From Isoetes taiwanensis (Eukaryota; Streptophyta; Lycopodiopsida; Isoetales; Isoetaceae), in NCBI GenBank assembly GCA_021234155.1, contig JAJEKV010000078.1:2234001-2298000 (forward strand): 64,000 bases of DNA, given 5' to 3'. The translations under genes were made by a program, and so were the position numbers. Under the pieces are notes generated by a model. It was not told where the DNA came from. It searched no databases and saw nothing but the letters and a program-made list of their open reading frames with translations. This document shows, piece after piece, positions 38,207 through 49,544 of this stretch (positions are counted from its first letter, which is position 1; each line of letters opens with the position of its first letter).

Positions 38207-39652
38207 TTGGAAAAATTGGAACTTGTCTTTCAAAAATGTGATGAATCTGGCATCAGTCTCAATCCTGAGAAGTGCACTTTCTGCGTCACCTCAGGTGTTC
38301 TGTTGGGTCATGTGGTCAGTAAAGAAGGCATCACCACGGATCCCGCTAAAATCAGTTGTGTACTGAAAGCTCAAGCACCGTCTAATATCAAAGAGACACG
38401 CTCTTTCCTGGGTAAGGTAAATTACTATTCCACCTTCATTCCTGGACTTGCAGCTATAGCTGACCCCATTCATAAACTCACGGGTGATGAATCCACTTGG
38501 GCTTGGAATTCCCAAGCGGAAGCTGCTTTTCAGAAGTTGAAGCTGTTACTTACTCAGGCCCCGGTCCTTGTTCCTCCTCAATGGGACAAGCCTTTCCACG
38601 TTCATGTTGACGTCTCTGCTTTTGCCATTGGTGCTGTTCTCTCTCAGGCCTATGATGAAACCACGGATAAACCAATCCGCTATGCCAGCCGGAAACTCAA
38701 TCCTGCTGAGCGCAACTACTCTGCCACGGAACGAGAAGCTTTGAGCTTAGTCTTTTGTGTCCAACGTTTCCGACATTATTTGTTGGGTAGCCAGATTAAG
38801 TTCTTTGTTGACCATCAAGCTCTTCTTTATTTGATCAACAAAGCCACACCCACGGATCGGATTCCTCGTTGGGTCCTTCTTTTGCAAGAATTCGCTCCCT
38901 TCGAAATTGTTCATAAGGCAGGCAAGTCTCATGTGGTGCCTGATTACCTTTCACGCATCCACACGGATGATCCGTCCACGGGTGTTTCTGACGCCTTTCC
39001 AGACGCTCAATTGTTCCTGGTCACGGCCACGCTCCATTGGTTTCACAACTTTCAGCAATATCTTCTCACTGGTGCTCTTCCTCCCGCCGATCCGACGCTC
39101 TCTCCAGAAAAGCTTCGCTCCCGCCACCGTCAGTTTCTCAGAGAGGTTCGTGACGATACCATGGTTGCAGGCCATTTGTACAAACGAGGCAAAGACATGG
39201 TCCTACATCGTTGTGTCCTCCCTCACGAGGTGCCCGATATCGTTCGCCAAGCCCACGATGGGCTTGGTGGTGGTCGGCCCACAGTGGTGGCGCCCGTCCG
39301 CAAAATTCTTTTGGCGGGGATACCCATTGCCCACGCTCTTCAAAGATGCCCACACTTATGCTCGCCGTGTGGCCTTTGTCGGCGTGTGGGAAAGCCCGGC
39401 CCGTGGCGCTCTTCCCTTGGCGCCGGTCGCCACGCCACACCCCTTCAAAGAAATGGGGAATGGATTTTTGTGGGGCCCATGGACCCACCGTTGCGGCACA
39501 CCCGGTGCGTTATATTACAGTCATCACGGATTATGCTACTAAATGGGCGGAAGCTTGTGCACTTCGACAACACCGCCACCCGGCCTGACCAAAAGGTTCT
39601 CTACACGCACATCATCACGCTGCGTTTTGGTTGTCCCCACGGAACTTGTTAG
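38207..39652 (+). pseudogene. pol: pol: RT thumb, RNase H and integrase zinc finger
   Basis: A 481-codon frame. Residues 1-110 are the RT thumb/connection (GISLNPEKCTF, GHVVSKEGI, RSFLGKVNYYSTFIP). Residues about 128-250 are RNase H (HVHVDVSAFAIGAVLSQ, RNYSATEREALSLVF, FVDHQALLYL, DYLSRI). Residues about 324-357 match the integrase zinc-binding region (LYKRGKDMVLHRCVLP, then QAHDGLGGG). After about 39285 the frame departs from the family, so the last 120 residues are out of frame. Confidence 0.85.
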
Positions 39653-39905
39653 TGATGGTGGCGTGCATTTTGTCAACCATACCATTAAGGAGTCGTGGAT
39701 TATCTTCACATCCAACACCGGAAGAGTACACCCTATTATCCTCAAGGAAATGGCTTGGCTGAAAGTACCAACAAAACACTCATCCACGGTTCTCAAGAAA
39801 ATTTGTGGCGCCCAAAAAACAGTTAGCGAGGAAAAAGTTGCCCTCTTGTTCTTTGGGCTTACAACACTAGTTTCAAAATTGCTACGGGTCACACTCCTTT
39901 CAAAC
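39285..39905 (+). pseudogene. pol: Integrase catalytic core, frameshifted
   Basis: The D-D-E core is present in pieces. WGMDFCGA carries the first Asp (39463-39465), VSDGGVHFVN the second (39654-39656), and QGNGLAESTNK the Glu (39761-39763). YITVITDYATKWAEA lies between the first two. All three acidic residues survive although the frame changes at least three times, so the damage is mainly small indels. Confidence 0.85.
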
Positions 39906-39928
39906 TAGTTTATGATCAAGAAGCTCTC

Positions 39929-40375
39929 ATGCCCTTTGAATATATTCTTCCGACTCTCCGTTTCCAACTGGCTACAACACATAATCCACCTGCTGCACTC
40001 AAGGAAAGGGTTTATCAATTGGAACAGTTGGATGAACTTCGGCGTGATGCTTACATTCATGTTCTTCATGGACAACAGTTGCAAAAATCTTTGCATGACA
40101 AACGACTTAAGACAAAAACATTTAAAGAAGGAGATTTGGTTCTTCTTTATGATTCCCGTTACAAAAATTTTCCGGGCAAGTTAAAGTTTCGATGGCTTGG
40201 TCCTTATCAAATTGTTCAAGTGGTACAACCCAGCGTTTTCAAGCTGGCCGAATTAGATGGCACTCCATTACCTACATTGGTTAATGGCTTTCGCCTCAAA
40301 CAATTTCATACCACAGAAAGTGAAAATCATCCACCAGATGCAGTTCTCAACACAGACACAACAGATAGTGACTAA
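39929..40375 (+). pseudogene. pol: Integrase C-terminal domain with GPY/F module
   Basis: A 148-codon frame with a basic linker (HDKRLKTKTFKEGDLVLLYD) and the module KFRWLGPYQIVQV, then SVFKLAELDG. This SH3-like end of Gypsy integrases binds DNA. No chromodomain follows, and the frame closes at 40373-40375, marking the end of pol. Confidence 0.82.
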
Positions 40376-40537
40376 AAAGCGGCATATTTATATTATAGAG
40401 GTGAACTTTTTACAAAATGTGAGCAAAGCCCATCTATTTCCGCTATGGGCAGCGCCTTCTTTACAAAAACGGGCTGAGAGCCCTATCTACTAAATCCTAA
40501 GGAGAAAAACCCTCTCCTTTGGGTTTGGAGCAGAGCC

Positions 40538-40825
40538 CTATCTACTAAATCCTAAGGAGAAAAATCCTCTCCCCTCCGGTTTGGAGCAGAGGTAATCTGC
40601 CAGGATGTGGTAGTAATTCTCGCCGGGTCCCGGTAAGTGGTGAATCACCACCTCCATCCCGTTGGTCGGGGGGATCGGGATGCTCGACCATCCGGGCACA
40701 CCACCATCCATGGCAATGCCACGGTTTGTGGCACCGCCAGGTCCAAGCGATCCATCTTGCAAGTTATCCACTCCGAGGCGGTTTGAAGGCATAGTGCACT
40801 TGTCGTGAAGTCCAGCCGCAGACAT
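40538..40825 (-). CDS. Antisense ORF in the retrotransposon
   Basis: A 95-codon minus-strand frame starting MSAAGLHDKCTMPSNRLG and containing GGVPGWSSIPIPPTNG and GENYYHILADYLCSKP. A TATA match (CTATATAAG on the minus strand, 40864-40872) lies about 40 bp before the ATG, a sensible promoter spacing. Antisense ORFs between pol and the 3' LTR are known in the plant Tat/Grande group. No family is recognised, and expression is inferred only from the TATA box. Confidence 0.45.
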   Translation of the reverse strand: MSAAGLHDKCTMPSNRLGVDNLQDGSLGPGGATNRGIAMDGGVPGWSSIPIPPTNGMEVVIHHLPGPGENYYHILADYLCSKPEGRGFFSLGFSR

Positions 40826-40863
40826 CTTGGCGCCATCGGTGTCTCGGCTTCACCCCTTGTTAG

Positions 40864-40872
40864 TCTTATATA
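40864..40872 (-). promoter_or_regulatory. TATA box for the antisense ORF
   Basis: CTATATAAG read on the minus strand, about 40 bp upstream of the ATG at 40825. Confidence 0.45.
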
Positions 40873-41370
40873 GCCACCACGAGGACCTCCACATGTGGCG
40901 TGGACCAATCGAAAAAATTCGCCAACGTGTTTTGCAATGCAAAATTTTGTTTCTAAATGGGGAATCTTTTCTCCGCCATATCTAGCCATGGTACCTTCGA
41001 CACCTTCGTTTTAATGATATCCCACTTGAGTTGCCCGGCATTAAATGACATTCCTTCTTTTCCGCCCGTCGAACATTAATGTGTGTCCTTTAGCCCGGCT
41101 ATCACATCCAGGATCATTCTCTTACATCTCATCGCCACCGTTCCTGCTTCTCCCTTTTTACCGTTTGGGGACTTAGCCAAAATTTTGCCTCTCAATGCCT
41201 CCTTCCATCCGCCGCCACCTGACATCATCAGCGTTTGTTGTTCATCCTCATCATGCCCTTTCGCCAACACTTGCGCGCCCTAAAACCTTTTAAGCCTCTC
41301 TGCGTTTTCGTCTTCCGCTCTCAGCCCTCAGCCCATAACTTATACTTTTCTTCCCTGTTTCTTTCCGGCC

Positions 41371-42850
41371 ATGGCTGCACCAAAATTTCCTACACTTCAA
41401 GCTCTTGCTCCAAGGGATCCGACTCTTTTTGAGTCATTGTCTTTCTTGGCGCCCACCTTTAAGTGGCGCCCTCGCTTGGCGAAGTCGTGAAGTTGCGGAG
41501 CGCCAAAAGCTTTATGAATTCTCACGAGATGGACCTCCACCGCACCAAATCCAGAGCAATTGAAGCGGTTCATGGCTCACATCGTCAGCGGCCCGAGCGG
41601 CTATGCTATTCGTAGTCGATGGCACCACCATTTTGCTTACCCGGCCCACGATTTACGAGGTATTCCGTATTCCTTTGCAAACACCTTGTTTATCTTGGGC
41701 TGCCTTACGGGATATCGATGTCGAGTTCATCCCTTCTTATCAAGCCAACATGCATCGCCTCACCAATATTGCAAAGACCCATGATACTTTTGTCAAGTTT
41801 ACGTGGCGCAAATTGCTCTCGGTATTCTATCAAGAACACCCACATCAATAAGCCGTTCTATAATCGGTGATCACGACCATCCGCTCCAACCACCACATTG
41901 ATTGGCCCCAGCTGTTGTTCTACCGCCTTCTTCAAGAAGTAGACCGCATTCGGGCTACCCCCTCCTCTGTCCTTGAAGTTTCTGTGGGTGGCCATCTTCA
42001 AGCCCTCATCTGTCATTATCTTCCCATTTCACGTGTCCGTTTCAAATTCTCATGCCTCCACTTTCGGCCAATCCCTACATTCACTTCCTCAAAATCAACA
42101 GGCTGGCACTTCACACCCTTCTTCCCCTGCTCATGTTCAAAACAACACCACGCATGTCACCGTCTCCTCTTCCTCCACTGAATCCATGCCCTCCACTTCC
42201 CGTCATGTCTCTCAAACATCTCGGACAAAGCGGCGGCAAGGCCCCGCACCTCCACATCCTCGCCCGGCTTACGTATCAATACCCGCCGGATGTTCAAGCC
42301 GCAGCCACGAAGTTACAAGAATCCCGGGCAGCTCTCATGAATGGTGTTCAAGCATCCACGAGGCCTCGGATCTTTGTTCCACGAGACCTTCAAGCTGCCC
42401 AGCGCACAAATCAAACTCACGGAGGACAAACTTCAAAGAAAAGCACGAGGCTCTGATTGGCGGCGTGAAGATCTCAAAGATGCCCAAGGTGAAACAACAC
42501 CTTGCTGATCAAGCGAGGCTTCGTTGCAAACATCAATTCGAGAATTCTTTAGACACGTCAAAGCCAAGGATACCCTTTTGATCGATAAGGAGAGAAAGAC
42601 TGGGAAACTCAATACCTTGTATCTTGAGCTTTCTCGGAGTTTCTGCCAACAAGTTCAAGACCTCCGCAGGCGTGATACTCGAATCACCTCTTTAGAAATG
42701 GTTGTCCGCGCCGACCTCTCGGCTCACGCTGTCCAAGATCGACTTACGGAGGCTAAAAAGAAAATTATTGATGATGCCGGGATTGCCACGCTCACTCTCA
42801 ATACTCTCTGGGCAATCCTCTTCACATGCCACGCTTTCTGAACGGGTCCG
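41371..42850 (+). pseudogene. Extra retrotransposon ORF, first half, broken
   Basis: An ATG at 41371 opens MAAPKFPTLQALAPRDPTLF. The reading continues in shifting frames with LLTRPTIYEVFRIPLQTPC (about 41640-41700), FVKFTWRKLLSVFYQEHPH, DWPQLLFYRLLQEVDRI and a Ser/Pro-rich tail. A coiled, charged stretch (RRDTRITSLEMVVRADLSAH) occurs at about 42670-42730. The layout recalls the putative plant transposon protein carried by Athila/Ogre-type elements, but I cannot confirm it. Its role is unknown. Confidence 0.4.
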
Positions 42851-42980
42851 TGGATGATCCGCCTTACGTTAGAAAAGGAGAACCGGATCCGTGACCTCGA
42901 ACCACATACTCTGACAAGCCATTGGTTTTGCTGATGAGGCCCAGACTAAACAAGAAGGCTACGTTACCATCGCCCTCAAC

Positions 42981-44196
42981 ATGTCCATTGACTTCCCTAT
43001 TCCTTCCAGTTATCTCCGATTATGTGGTTGCCCGCGCCCACCTCTTTCTTACGAAGTGGTATGCGGCCGGGATGGTCCCGTTGATGTCCACACGCGCGAG
43101 GATTTTCTTGGATCTGGCGGGACCTCTGTTGAAGACAAAGGTTTACTCTGCACCCTTTTAGTCTTGACCTCATTCACTTTGGAAGATCCTGGATTTGATC
43201 ACCTTGAGTTGTTGTTGGCCGTGGCGTACATTTTCCATGACTTCTATCTGGCTGATACACATGACAAATTTCGTGATGGGCCACATCAAAACTTTCAGGG
43301 TGACTCAACCGTTCAATGGTTGCTCTTGGACAACAACCCATATCTGTCTGATCATGATCGGACACACGCTCTTCATCAGGAGTACATGCCTGAGCTTGCT
43401 CAGCATTTACCTCTCTGGCAAGCTGAAACGCTGGAACAGGTGAAAAAGAATCTTGGACATCCTGAGGATCTTCCGTTTGCTCAAGTTTATATGCAGCATT
43501 TGGCAGGCTACAATCAATTGCGTGCCCTTCTGGATAGCAAGACCATCCCCACGGGTTGGGATAGCCCTCCTGTGTACTCTCAGCTCCCTGCTTCTGCTTG
43601 GGACCAGTGGTGCAAAGCTCTTGATCCCGACCTTGTCCGCGAATTCAGGGAGCAAGCTCAGCAGCCCACACCCACGGGTGTGGACCCCTCTCCATATGCT
43701 TCACTGGGAATCCCTCCACGCCCCCGGTTCCTCACCTCGGATTGGCATCTCCCCTTTTGGACCAAGGTCATGGATGGCCGCGCGGGGTGGACTCCGCCCA
43801 GATCTCGTGCCGGATCTCGGTGGGATCCCCCGTTTTGTCCGCCCATCCAATTGGGAGGATGGTGCCACCCTGGATGACACTTCAAATTGGATCTATATTG
43901 CAAATGAGCGTGGTTGGCAACGGCCCGCTGATGCTATTCATGGCCTAGACACCTTCTTGCAGAATGCTGCCACCTCACCAGACCCTTCAGTACACCGTCA
44001 AGCTGGCTTCGTGGTTGCTCTCAAGTGCATCCTGGTAAGCTCCTTAAATCGGCAGCGTCCCATCTTTTACTGCAACCCGAATGCGGTGTCGGTGCTGCCT
44101 TCGGTCTCCAGTTTGCCTACTAATGGAGTGCCAGTTCGTTCCTTCGGAAGCCCATGCTGCCCTGGAAGACATGGTGCGCTCTCATTTCCTCATTGA
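42981..44196 (+). pseudogene. Extra retrotransposon ORF, second half
   Basis: A 298-codon frame (42981-43877) includes FDHLELLLAVAYIFHDFYLA, QWLLLDNNPYLSDHDRTHA, YMQHLAGYNQLRALL and PASAWDQWCKALDPDLVREF. After a frame change at about 43790, reading continues as GGIPRFVRPSNWEDGATLDD and HGLDTFLQNAATSPDPSVHR. The composition is protein-like and nearly intact over 900 bp, unlike pol. No family is known to me. Confidence 0.45.
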
Positions 44197-44366
44197 TGCA
44201 GATCCTGCCCTTGGGTTCAACACTCCTGCTGCTCTTCAAATACGTCAGGATCTCATTGGCACTTACCATAATGGCGCCCGTCCTCATTCCCGTGAAGATC
44301 ACTTCCGACTTCTTTGGTTTCCCCCTGGAAACACTTCCTCCTTTTCTTCATTCTGAGGTGTCGTTT

Positions 44367-44376
44367 GGTGGGGGGG
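44367..44376 (+). other. Polypurine tract
   Basis: GGTGGGGGGG directly before the 3' LTR is the expected plus-strand primer site, with one T interruption. Confidence 0.75.
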
Positions 44377-44951
44377 TGTTAGTCCCAGCCTCCCAGTACA
44401 GGACTATTCATGCACACGACAGACCAAGTCAAGTCCAAGGATCCACAGCCAGGCACGAGTCAGCCGTCAAAGGCCCAACAGAAGACCACGCAGACAAAGA
44501 CCACGCCAGGCGTCAAGAGGCGGCGCTCAGACAAGTGACGGCCCCTCACCTGCGTCAGCGTCAGCATGATTCCAGGCACTTCAAGAGGCACCGCCAGCAT
44601 TCCTGCAAATCAGGCCTCCTTCCAGGAGTCGGCACTGAGATCAGTCAGAGTGTCTATATTGGGCCAAAGGCCATTGTACTATATATCTGAGTAGAGCTAG
44701 CGCTCTAGTTTTTAGATGAGTTTTGAGTCTTGTCTCATTTCAGTTTTCTCTCGATTGCGAGAGCTCATGTATCTTCATTGACATCAAGAAAGCTCATTGT
44801 TGTGATCTCATTGTTCTCTTTTGTTTTCGCTTCTCTTTTCCTTGTTTTTCTTGCAAATCCCGCGTGACATAGTCCCCGGATTCTCCTGTTAGATCCAAGG
44901 GTCCTCACAGAGGGATTTCTTGCAGGAGTTCCCAAACCCAGACCCTAAACA
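44377..44951 (+). repeat. 3' LTR of Ty3/Gypsy element
   Basis: Matches the 5' LTR from TGTTAGTC to CCTAAACA with scattered substitutions and short indels. AGAAG follows as the right target duplication. Confidence 0.92.
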
Positions 44952-45262
44952 AGAAGGGTGAGACAGCACAAGCGCAAGCGCCCATGGAGACAACGGCAAA
45001 GAAGGTGAGGACACCTGCTCCGGCTATTCCCCGTAAAGCTGCCCCTAAACTTGTATTGGGTGGAATGTCGAGAACAACAAGGTCGCCCCAGGTGAGTGCA
45101 GAAGAGGAACAGTCGTCTGAAGAGGAACCCGTTAAGCGTAGAGGACAACATGTACCTGGTCCGTCCTCTAAAAGGCACAAGCCGGGACATCTCACCACGA
45201 GCCCAAATAGTTCGAAGAGGGAGTCTTTATGCGCTTCTTCAACTGAAGAACGGGGAGACTAG
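44952..45262 (+). pseudogene. Unidentified ORF, right part after the LTR element
   Basis: Continues the frame cut at 33761 with GETAQAQAPMETTAKKVR, then an Ala/Pro/Lys-rich basic part and an acidic run (SAEEEQSSEEEPVKRRG). It ends at 45262. The composition suggests a disordered, nucleic-acid-binding or nuclear tail; the function is unknown. Confidence 0.4.
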
Positions 45263-45263
45263 C

Positions 45264-45935
45264 CGGCAGATCGTGAAATTCACTCCCATCCGTGGCGGCG
45301 TCACACGAGAGCGCGGCATGAGTTGTCCCAGAGCGCCATTGCAAGCATCAAGCCTGTGGAGAGAATCTACCCTCACGGGGTGGGCTTCGAGATTGAAGTC
45401 GATGTGTTCAAGATGCATAAAGTCCCCAAGCAAATATGACTTGTAGGGTCATAAGTCGAGAAAGCACTTGGACACTCAGATGAATGGCTTTATCAGCCAC
45501 CGTGATGCACCCACCCCCGCTAATGTCGTACCATTCGATCCGAGAGGCAGGCGAGCAATTAAGTGGAAGAAGGCGTAAGACACGCAAAATCACGAGAATT
45601 TTGGATTGTCAATGGCAATCATACTACCACGGTTGCTCAACCGCTTGTCACACAAGCTTTGGCATGGCCTCCCGAGAGAAAGCACTTGGCAAAACGATAT
45701 TCTTTTTCTATGCCAAAAAGGAAATGCGAGGAGTCTGGCGGAAATCTCCACGGCAATTGAGTGCGTTTGTATCGGCCGGAGAATAATGACATAACAAGGA
45801 AGGAAGACTATACACGAAGAAGTATTCTTTGAAGAAGTTCAGCAGCTTGAAACCCGGGGCAATCTCTACGGGAAGCCTAAGAAGGGCAAACGTGGCACTC
45901 CGTCGGTGGAGCTTATTACGTGAAGTGTTCTTCAA
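45264..45935 (+). pseudogene. Possible ParB/Srx-like domain, frameshifted
   Basis: Pieces on the + strand are RHELSQSAIASIKPVERIY with GVGFEIEVDVF (45314-45415), NVVPFDPRGRRAIKWKKA (about 45525-45578), and EFWIVNGNHTTTVAQPLV (45599-45652). A block like 'W-h-h-D/N-G-x-H-x-x-x-A' after an aliphatic/Pro region is the signature of ParB/Srx-type nuclease folds. The pieces lie in two frames with stops between. A lysine-rich end (YGKPKKGKRGTPSVEL) closes it near 45920. The assignment is tentative. Confidence 0.35.
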
Positions 45936-45954
45936 CCATTTTTTATAGTTAGGT

Positions 45955-46215
45955 GCTACCCAGTGATCCGCCCAATTTTGAATTTGTCAGGCGGTGAACT
46001 CAAATCAAGGGAGCCAATTTACTGAACGGGTGCCAAATAGAGGCTGCCCTAAGTTGGCACTAGACAGAGCAAATTGAGGCGCCCAGTTTCGGTTCATTCG
46101 ACACTATTCAAATTGGGCCCGGTTTGAGTTCAATTGTCGAGACGGTCCGAATTAAATTATAGTAACCAATTTGGCTTTCGTTCGAGGCAAATTTGGGTTA
46201 CCATGTTCTGGGCCT
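45955..46215. repeat. Degenerate AAATTGGGCG half-sites
   Basis: Single or mutated arms occur at about 45969 (CCGCCCAATTTTG), 46077 (AAATTGAGGCGCCCAGTTT), 46110 (CAAATTGGGCCCGG) and 46240 (GAATTGGGTGG). They look like decayed palindromes in an intergenic spacer. Confidence 0.6.
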
Positions 46216-46468
46216 TATCTAATGCCTTCTGTGTCATGTAGAATTGGGTGGCTGTCGCGCTGCGAACAATTAAAAAGTCAACTATGCGTGACTACGACTA
46301 TTTTGTATATCTGGATGACGATTCCTGGTCAAAGTGCACCGAAATTGCCCGGTTATTTTTCACGAAGACCGTTTGAAGGATGAGAAGGGAGTAAAATTGA
46401 AGTCAAAGATAGGCTCGTAATGTTCACCAACAATTCCATAAGCCCATTGAAGTCCATGCATCCTCTAG

Positions 46469-46830
46469 ATGCGCAAAGGCGATGAAGGAGATCAAGGATG
46501 GCACCACATTCCTGAAGGGAAGCAAGGATTATACTGGAAGACGTACTATGAAAGTCAGAGCCCTAGAGCTGAAAAAGATTGGAACAATGGAGCGGGCCCT
46601 TGTCAGATACATGAAGGAAGTGAAAAACTTCCTTTTTCAAGACATGGCTGCCTTGAGGCAAGCTCATCCCATATTCACCGAGAATTTGATGCTTATGTTC
46701 GCCATGAGTATCGGTGGATGGGCGTAAGGGCCTTAAAGAGATGGAGAAGGAAAGCTTTCGGAGTCCCTCTATGGGAACGTAGACGAATATCTTCTTGGGC
46801 GATTGAGGAGGGTGGCAAACCGTTCAAGTG
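46469..46830 (+). pseudogene. Unidentified ORF split by non-autonomous LTR element (left)
   Basis: Two overlapping frames are protein-like. One at 46482-46727 has LKGSKDYTGRRTMKVRALEL and FTENLMLMFAMSIGGW. The other runs to 46830 with RRISSWAIEEGGKPFKC. The latter is cut by the LTR element. The same frame resumes at 49907 with FHVSPLGLCVDVVNTFARF. No family is recognised. Confidence 0.45.
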
Positions 46831-47192
46831 TGTTAACCACCTAGTGGTTAACATTGTGTTTGCACATGTTAGGTGCATGCACATGTTAGGTGTCGATGGT
46901 GGCGGGCCCGACACTTGGCATGATTAGGTTAACATAAGTGTAGGGATTAGATTTTGTTAGATGTACGGCTCAGATTTGCGGTCTACACTATATTAGACCT
47001 GGAGCCTCTTGAGATGTACTTTCGGGTTTGATCTCATATTTGGAGAGCCTCATTTGGCCACGTTCCCCTTCATTCTTTGTACATATTTCTTTGTCTTGTT
47101 CTTGTTTTGTGATCATGAGCATGGCGCCTTGTAGCATCCAGCAGTCATGGACTCTTCTTTGCGAGGGTGCATGCCAAGAACTCAAACTAACA
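46831..47192 (+). repeat. 5' LTR of non-autonomous element
   Basis: Begins TGTTAACCACCTAGTGGTTA and ends CTCAAACTAACA. The start is a near-perfect hairpin around CTA. Confidence 0.92.
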
Positions 47193-47194
47193 AC

Positions 47195-47211
47195 TGGCGC
47201 CGTTATGCGGG
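47195..47211 (+). other. Primer-binding site
   Basis: TGGCGCCGTTATGCGGG, two bases after the LTR, fits the plant tRNA-Asp-type site TGGCGCCGTT. The Ty3/Gypsy element at 33762 has a degenerate site of the same type. Confidence 0.75.
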
Positions 47212-49530
47212 TTAAACTCGTGATCACTTCCTTCAACCTTATTGTTTTGCTGTTGTCTTTGCTGCTCTTATCCCAATCAGTTCTTGAATACTCCTTGTAC
47301 ACTACTCTCAACCCTTCAATCCCTTTATTTGGCCCAACCAGTTGTTGAAATGGTCCGGCTGGAGGCCCTTTTGTCAATCAATTCCTTAGCACTTACTTTG
47401 GTTATGAAAATTGTTTTCAAAAACTCTGTTTTTTCATCTTGCGGCAAAAACGCAGTTCTGATCGAGGTTTTGGAGTGGTGGCGACCTCCTTTACGCACAA
47501 AATATCAGGAAAATCCAGTGTTTGTTTTTCTTATCTTCTATCTGCTGACAAAATTATCCTTCTTGTTATTTCTCTGTTTATCAAACAGTTTGTGCCTTTT
47601 GCACACCAGTTCCAAAAAAAACATATTCAGTATCATCAGTATCGAGCATATCAACATATCAATCTGTGTCTGCCAATTTTCAGCTTTCCCAAGAAATTCT
47701 TTTTCAGATATTTGGCAGAGGGCCAGCACTTTGGCTAGCCCCCTTTTATCCAGCCCACAATCGGTATCTGCATCATAGTTCTGGTCAGTTCATCTGAAGC
47801 ATACAAAGGGATTATTTCGAGGATCACCCAGCTCAGTATCTGCATCAGAAGAGATAGATAAAACTTGGAGTCCAATCTCACTATTGTGTACACTGATCAG
47901 GAGACTTTGGCTTCATGGATTCGACCATCTTGGCATACATTTATTATCTGTTTGTCCTGCAAGTATCTGCACCATGTAAACCGAGCAGCTCCTATCTATT
48001 AAGGCGGGCATCACTGCCTATTCACGCTCTATCTAGTCATGAAAACCGCAGTTCAAATAAGATCATCCGCGAAATATCTTTGCCACCAGGGCTTCATTTT
48101 GTTACTTATTTTCAAGAGGGCCAGCTCTGTGGCTAGCCCCCATCCATTATTCACCAGCAGAGTATCATCTGGTTTGACATCTTCAGCTATCCTGCATCAC
48201 CCACACTCAATTAGCATATTATATCTATTCGCTCCCGCAAGTACAAAGGTTGCACATTCAGCAAGCCATTTTATCAGTGGATCCTTGAAGCATCAGGTCG
48301 GCCTTCTTCAAGCTGTTTAGTCTACCTACCTGCAAACAAGCAAACATTTCATCAGTCACCACTGGATTCAATTCGAAAATCTTTGGGGAGTTAGATATTT
48401 TATCTCTTCAAGCTCGCAGCACAGATTCAAGGCCATTCAAGCTCTCTCGGATGTCCAAAGATTTAGGCGGCTTCGGGTTCCGGTTGTAGGCCTTTGCCGT
48501 TACGTACACTTCTATTTCGGCACAAAATTTCTTTGCCTAGATCTTTCCCACTATGCCAGCCGCATCCATTGCCTTTAAATTCGGCTGCTTATCCAGCAAA
48601 ATCAGGCACAAAATAACCTTACCGCTCCAATTCGGCACTCTATCGGGGCCTTGCTTCCCTTTTCGAAATTTTCGATCCATAAATCCTACTATATCCGGGC
48701 ACGCCTTCCAATTTGGCACTTTCCATTCGCGAACTCCGAAATTTTGGCCACCATTCTGCGATAAATCCGGTAGCCATACCTATTGCACCGTTTTCTCCAT
48801 CTGTCTCCGCGCTAGGGTTGCGGTTCACAATCTGCTAGGGTTTTCTTTCCCAGCGGCTCCAGTTGTGTGTTTGTGGCTCACATACGCACTTTTTGGTCAT
48901 CCTCTTTTCAGCCCGGTGCCCTATTCCGCGTGTAGGGAAACCCACGGCTACTCACTCACTTTTTCTCCACGTACCCACGGTGGCCCACCCCACACCAATA
49001 TTTCACGCCCACGCCCATGCCAATATTGTTTGGCCGATAACCATACCCGCGGCCCGCGGCCACGCCTCCCACGACCCATCTCCACGGCCAACCCGCTTTG
49101 TCGCATACGGCCACGCTCGTCCACGCTTTTGTTCCTCGATCCGCGCACATCCGCAAATCGTCCCATGCATGACCCACGACAAAAGTTCACGCTTCCGCTA
49201 TGGTGATCCGCGGGCACGCTTTATGGTGCTTACTTTTTAAGCCCCCTATCATACTTGTTTTAAGTAAAATTTTGGGCATTGTTTGTTCAAATGGACTTCC
49301 CCATAATATAAGGATAGTCTTCATGTTTTTCTTGCCCCGTTCCTCGATCCACGTTACGATCGACATTCCTTCTGGATCCTATTAGTCATCAATGCCTTCA
49401 TGAAGATCTTTCGTGACACAACAAACCATTACCAGTACCATCATTTTAAGCCCCTAAATTTTTTGGCACCTTGTTGTAATTGTCAGACTTGTCTTATAAG
49501 AGTCTGTACATGTTTTTGTGCCAAAAACTT
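47212..49530. other. Interior of the non-autonomous LTR element, no coding domain
   Basis: No gag, protease, RT or integrase motif was found on either strand. A short A/T- and C/T-rich composition with repeated 'aattcggcac' words near 48575-48640 is the only visible pattern. Confidence 0.6.
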
Positions 49531-49531
49531 T

Positions 49532-49544
49532 TAGGGGGAGGCAG
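49532..49544 (+). other. Polypurine tract of non-autonomous element
   Basis: TAGGGGGAGGCAG directly precedes the 3' LTR. Confidence 0.7.

Larger units (their letters stand above)
33762..44951 (+). mobile_element. Ty3/Gypsy LTR retrotransposon, 11.2 kb
   Basis: Two LTRs of 578 and 575 bp start TGTTAGTC and end CCTAAACA, with 5-bp target duplication AGAAG (33757-33761 and 44952-44956). The internal order is gag, protease, reverse transcriptase, RNase H, integrase, which is the Ty3/Gypsy order. A 4-kb stretch with extra ORFs on both strands lies between pol and the 3' LTR. This arrangement, plus the primer site, recalls the plant Tat/Ogre/Athila group, but lineage was not tested. Many stops and frameshifts make it non-autonomous now. 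LTRs differ mainly by small indels and substitutions, so insertion is not very recent. Confidence 0.93.

Noticed and set aside
44984-45262. Independent small gene METTAKK...
   Set aside because: The frame is continuous with the ORF on the other side of the LTR element once the insertion is removed, so its ATG is probably internal.
48553-49206. 217-codon ORF in the non-autonomous LTR element
   Set aside because: Composition is not protein-like and it overlaps equally long frames in other phases; no retroelement domain.
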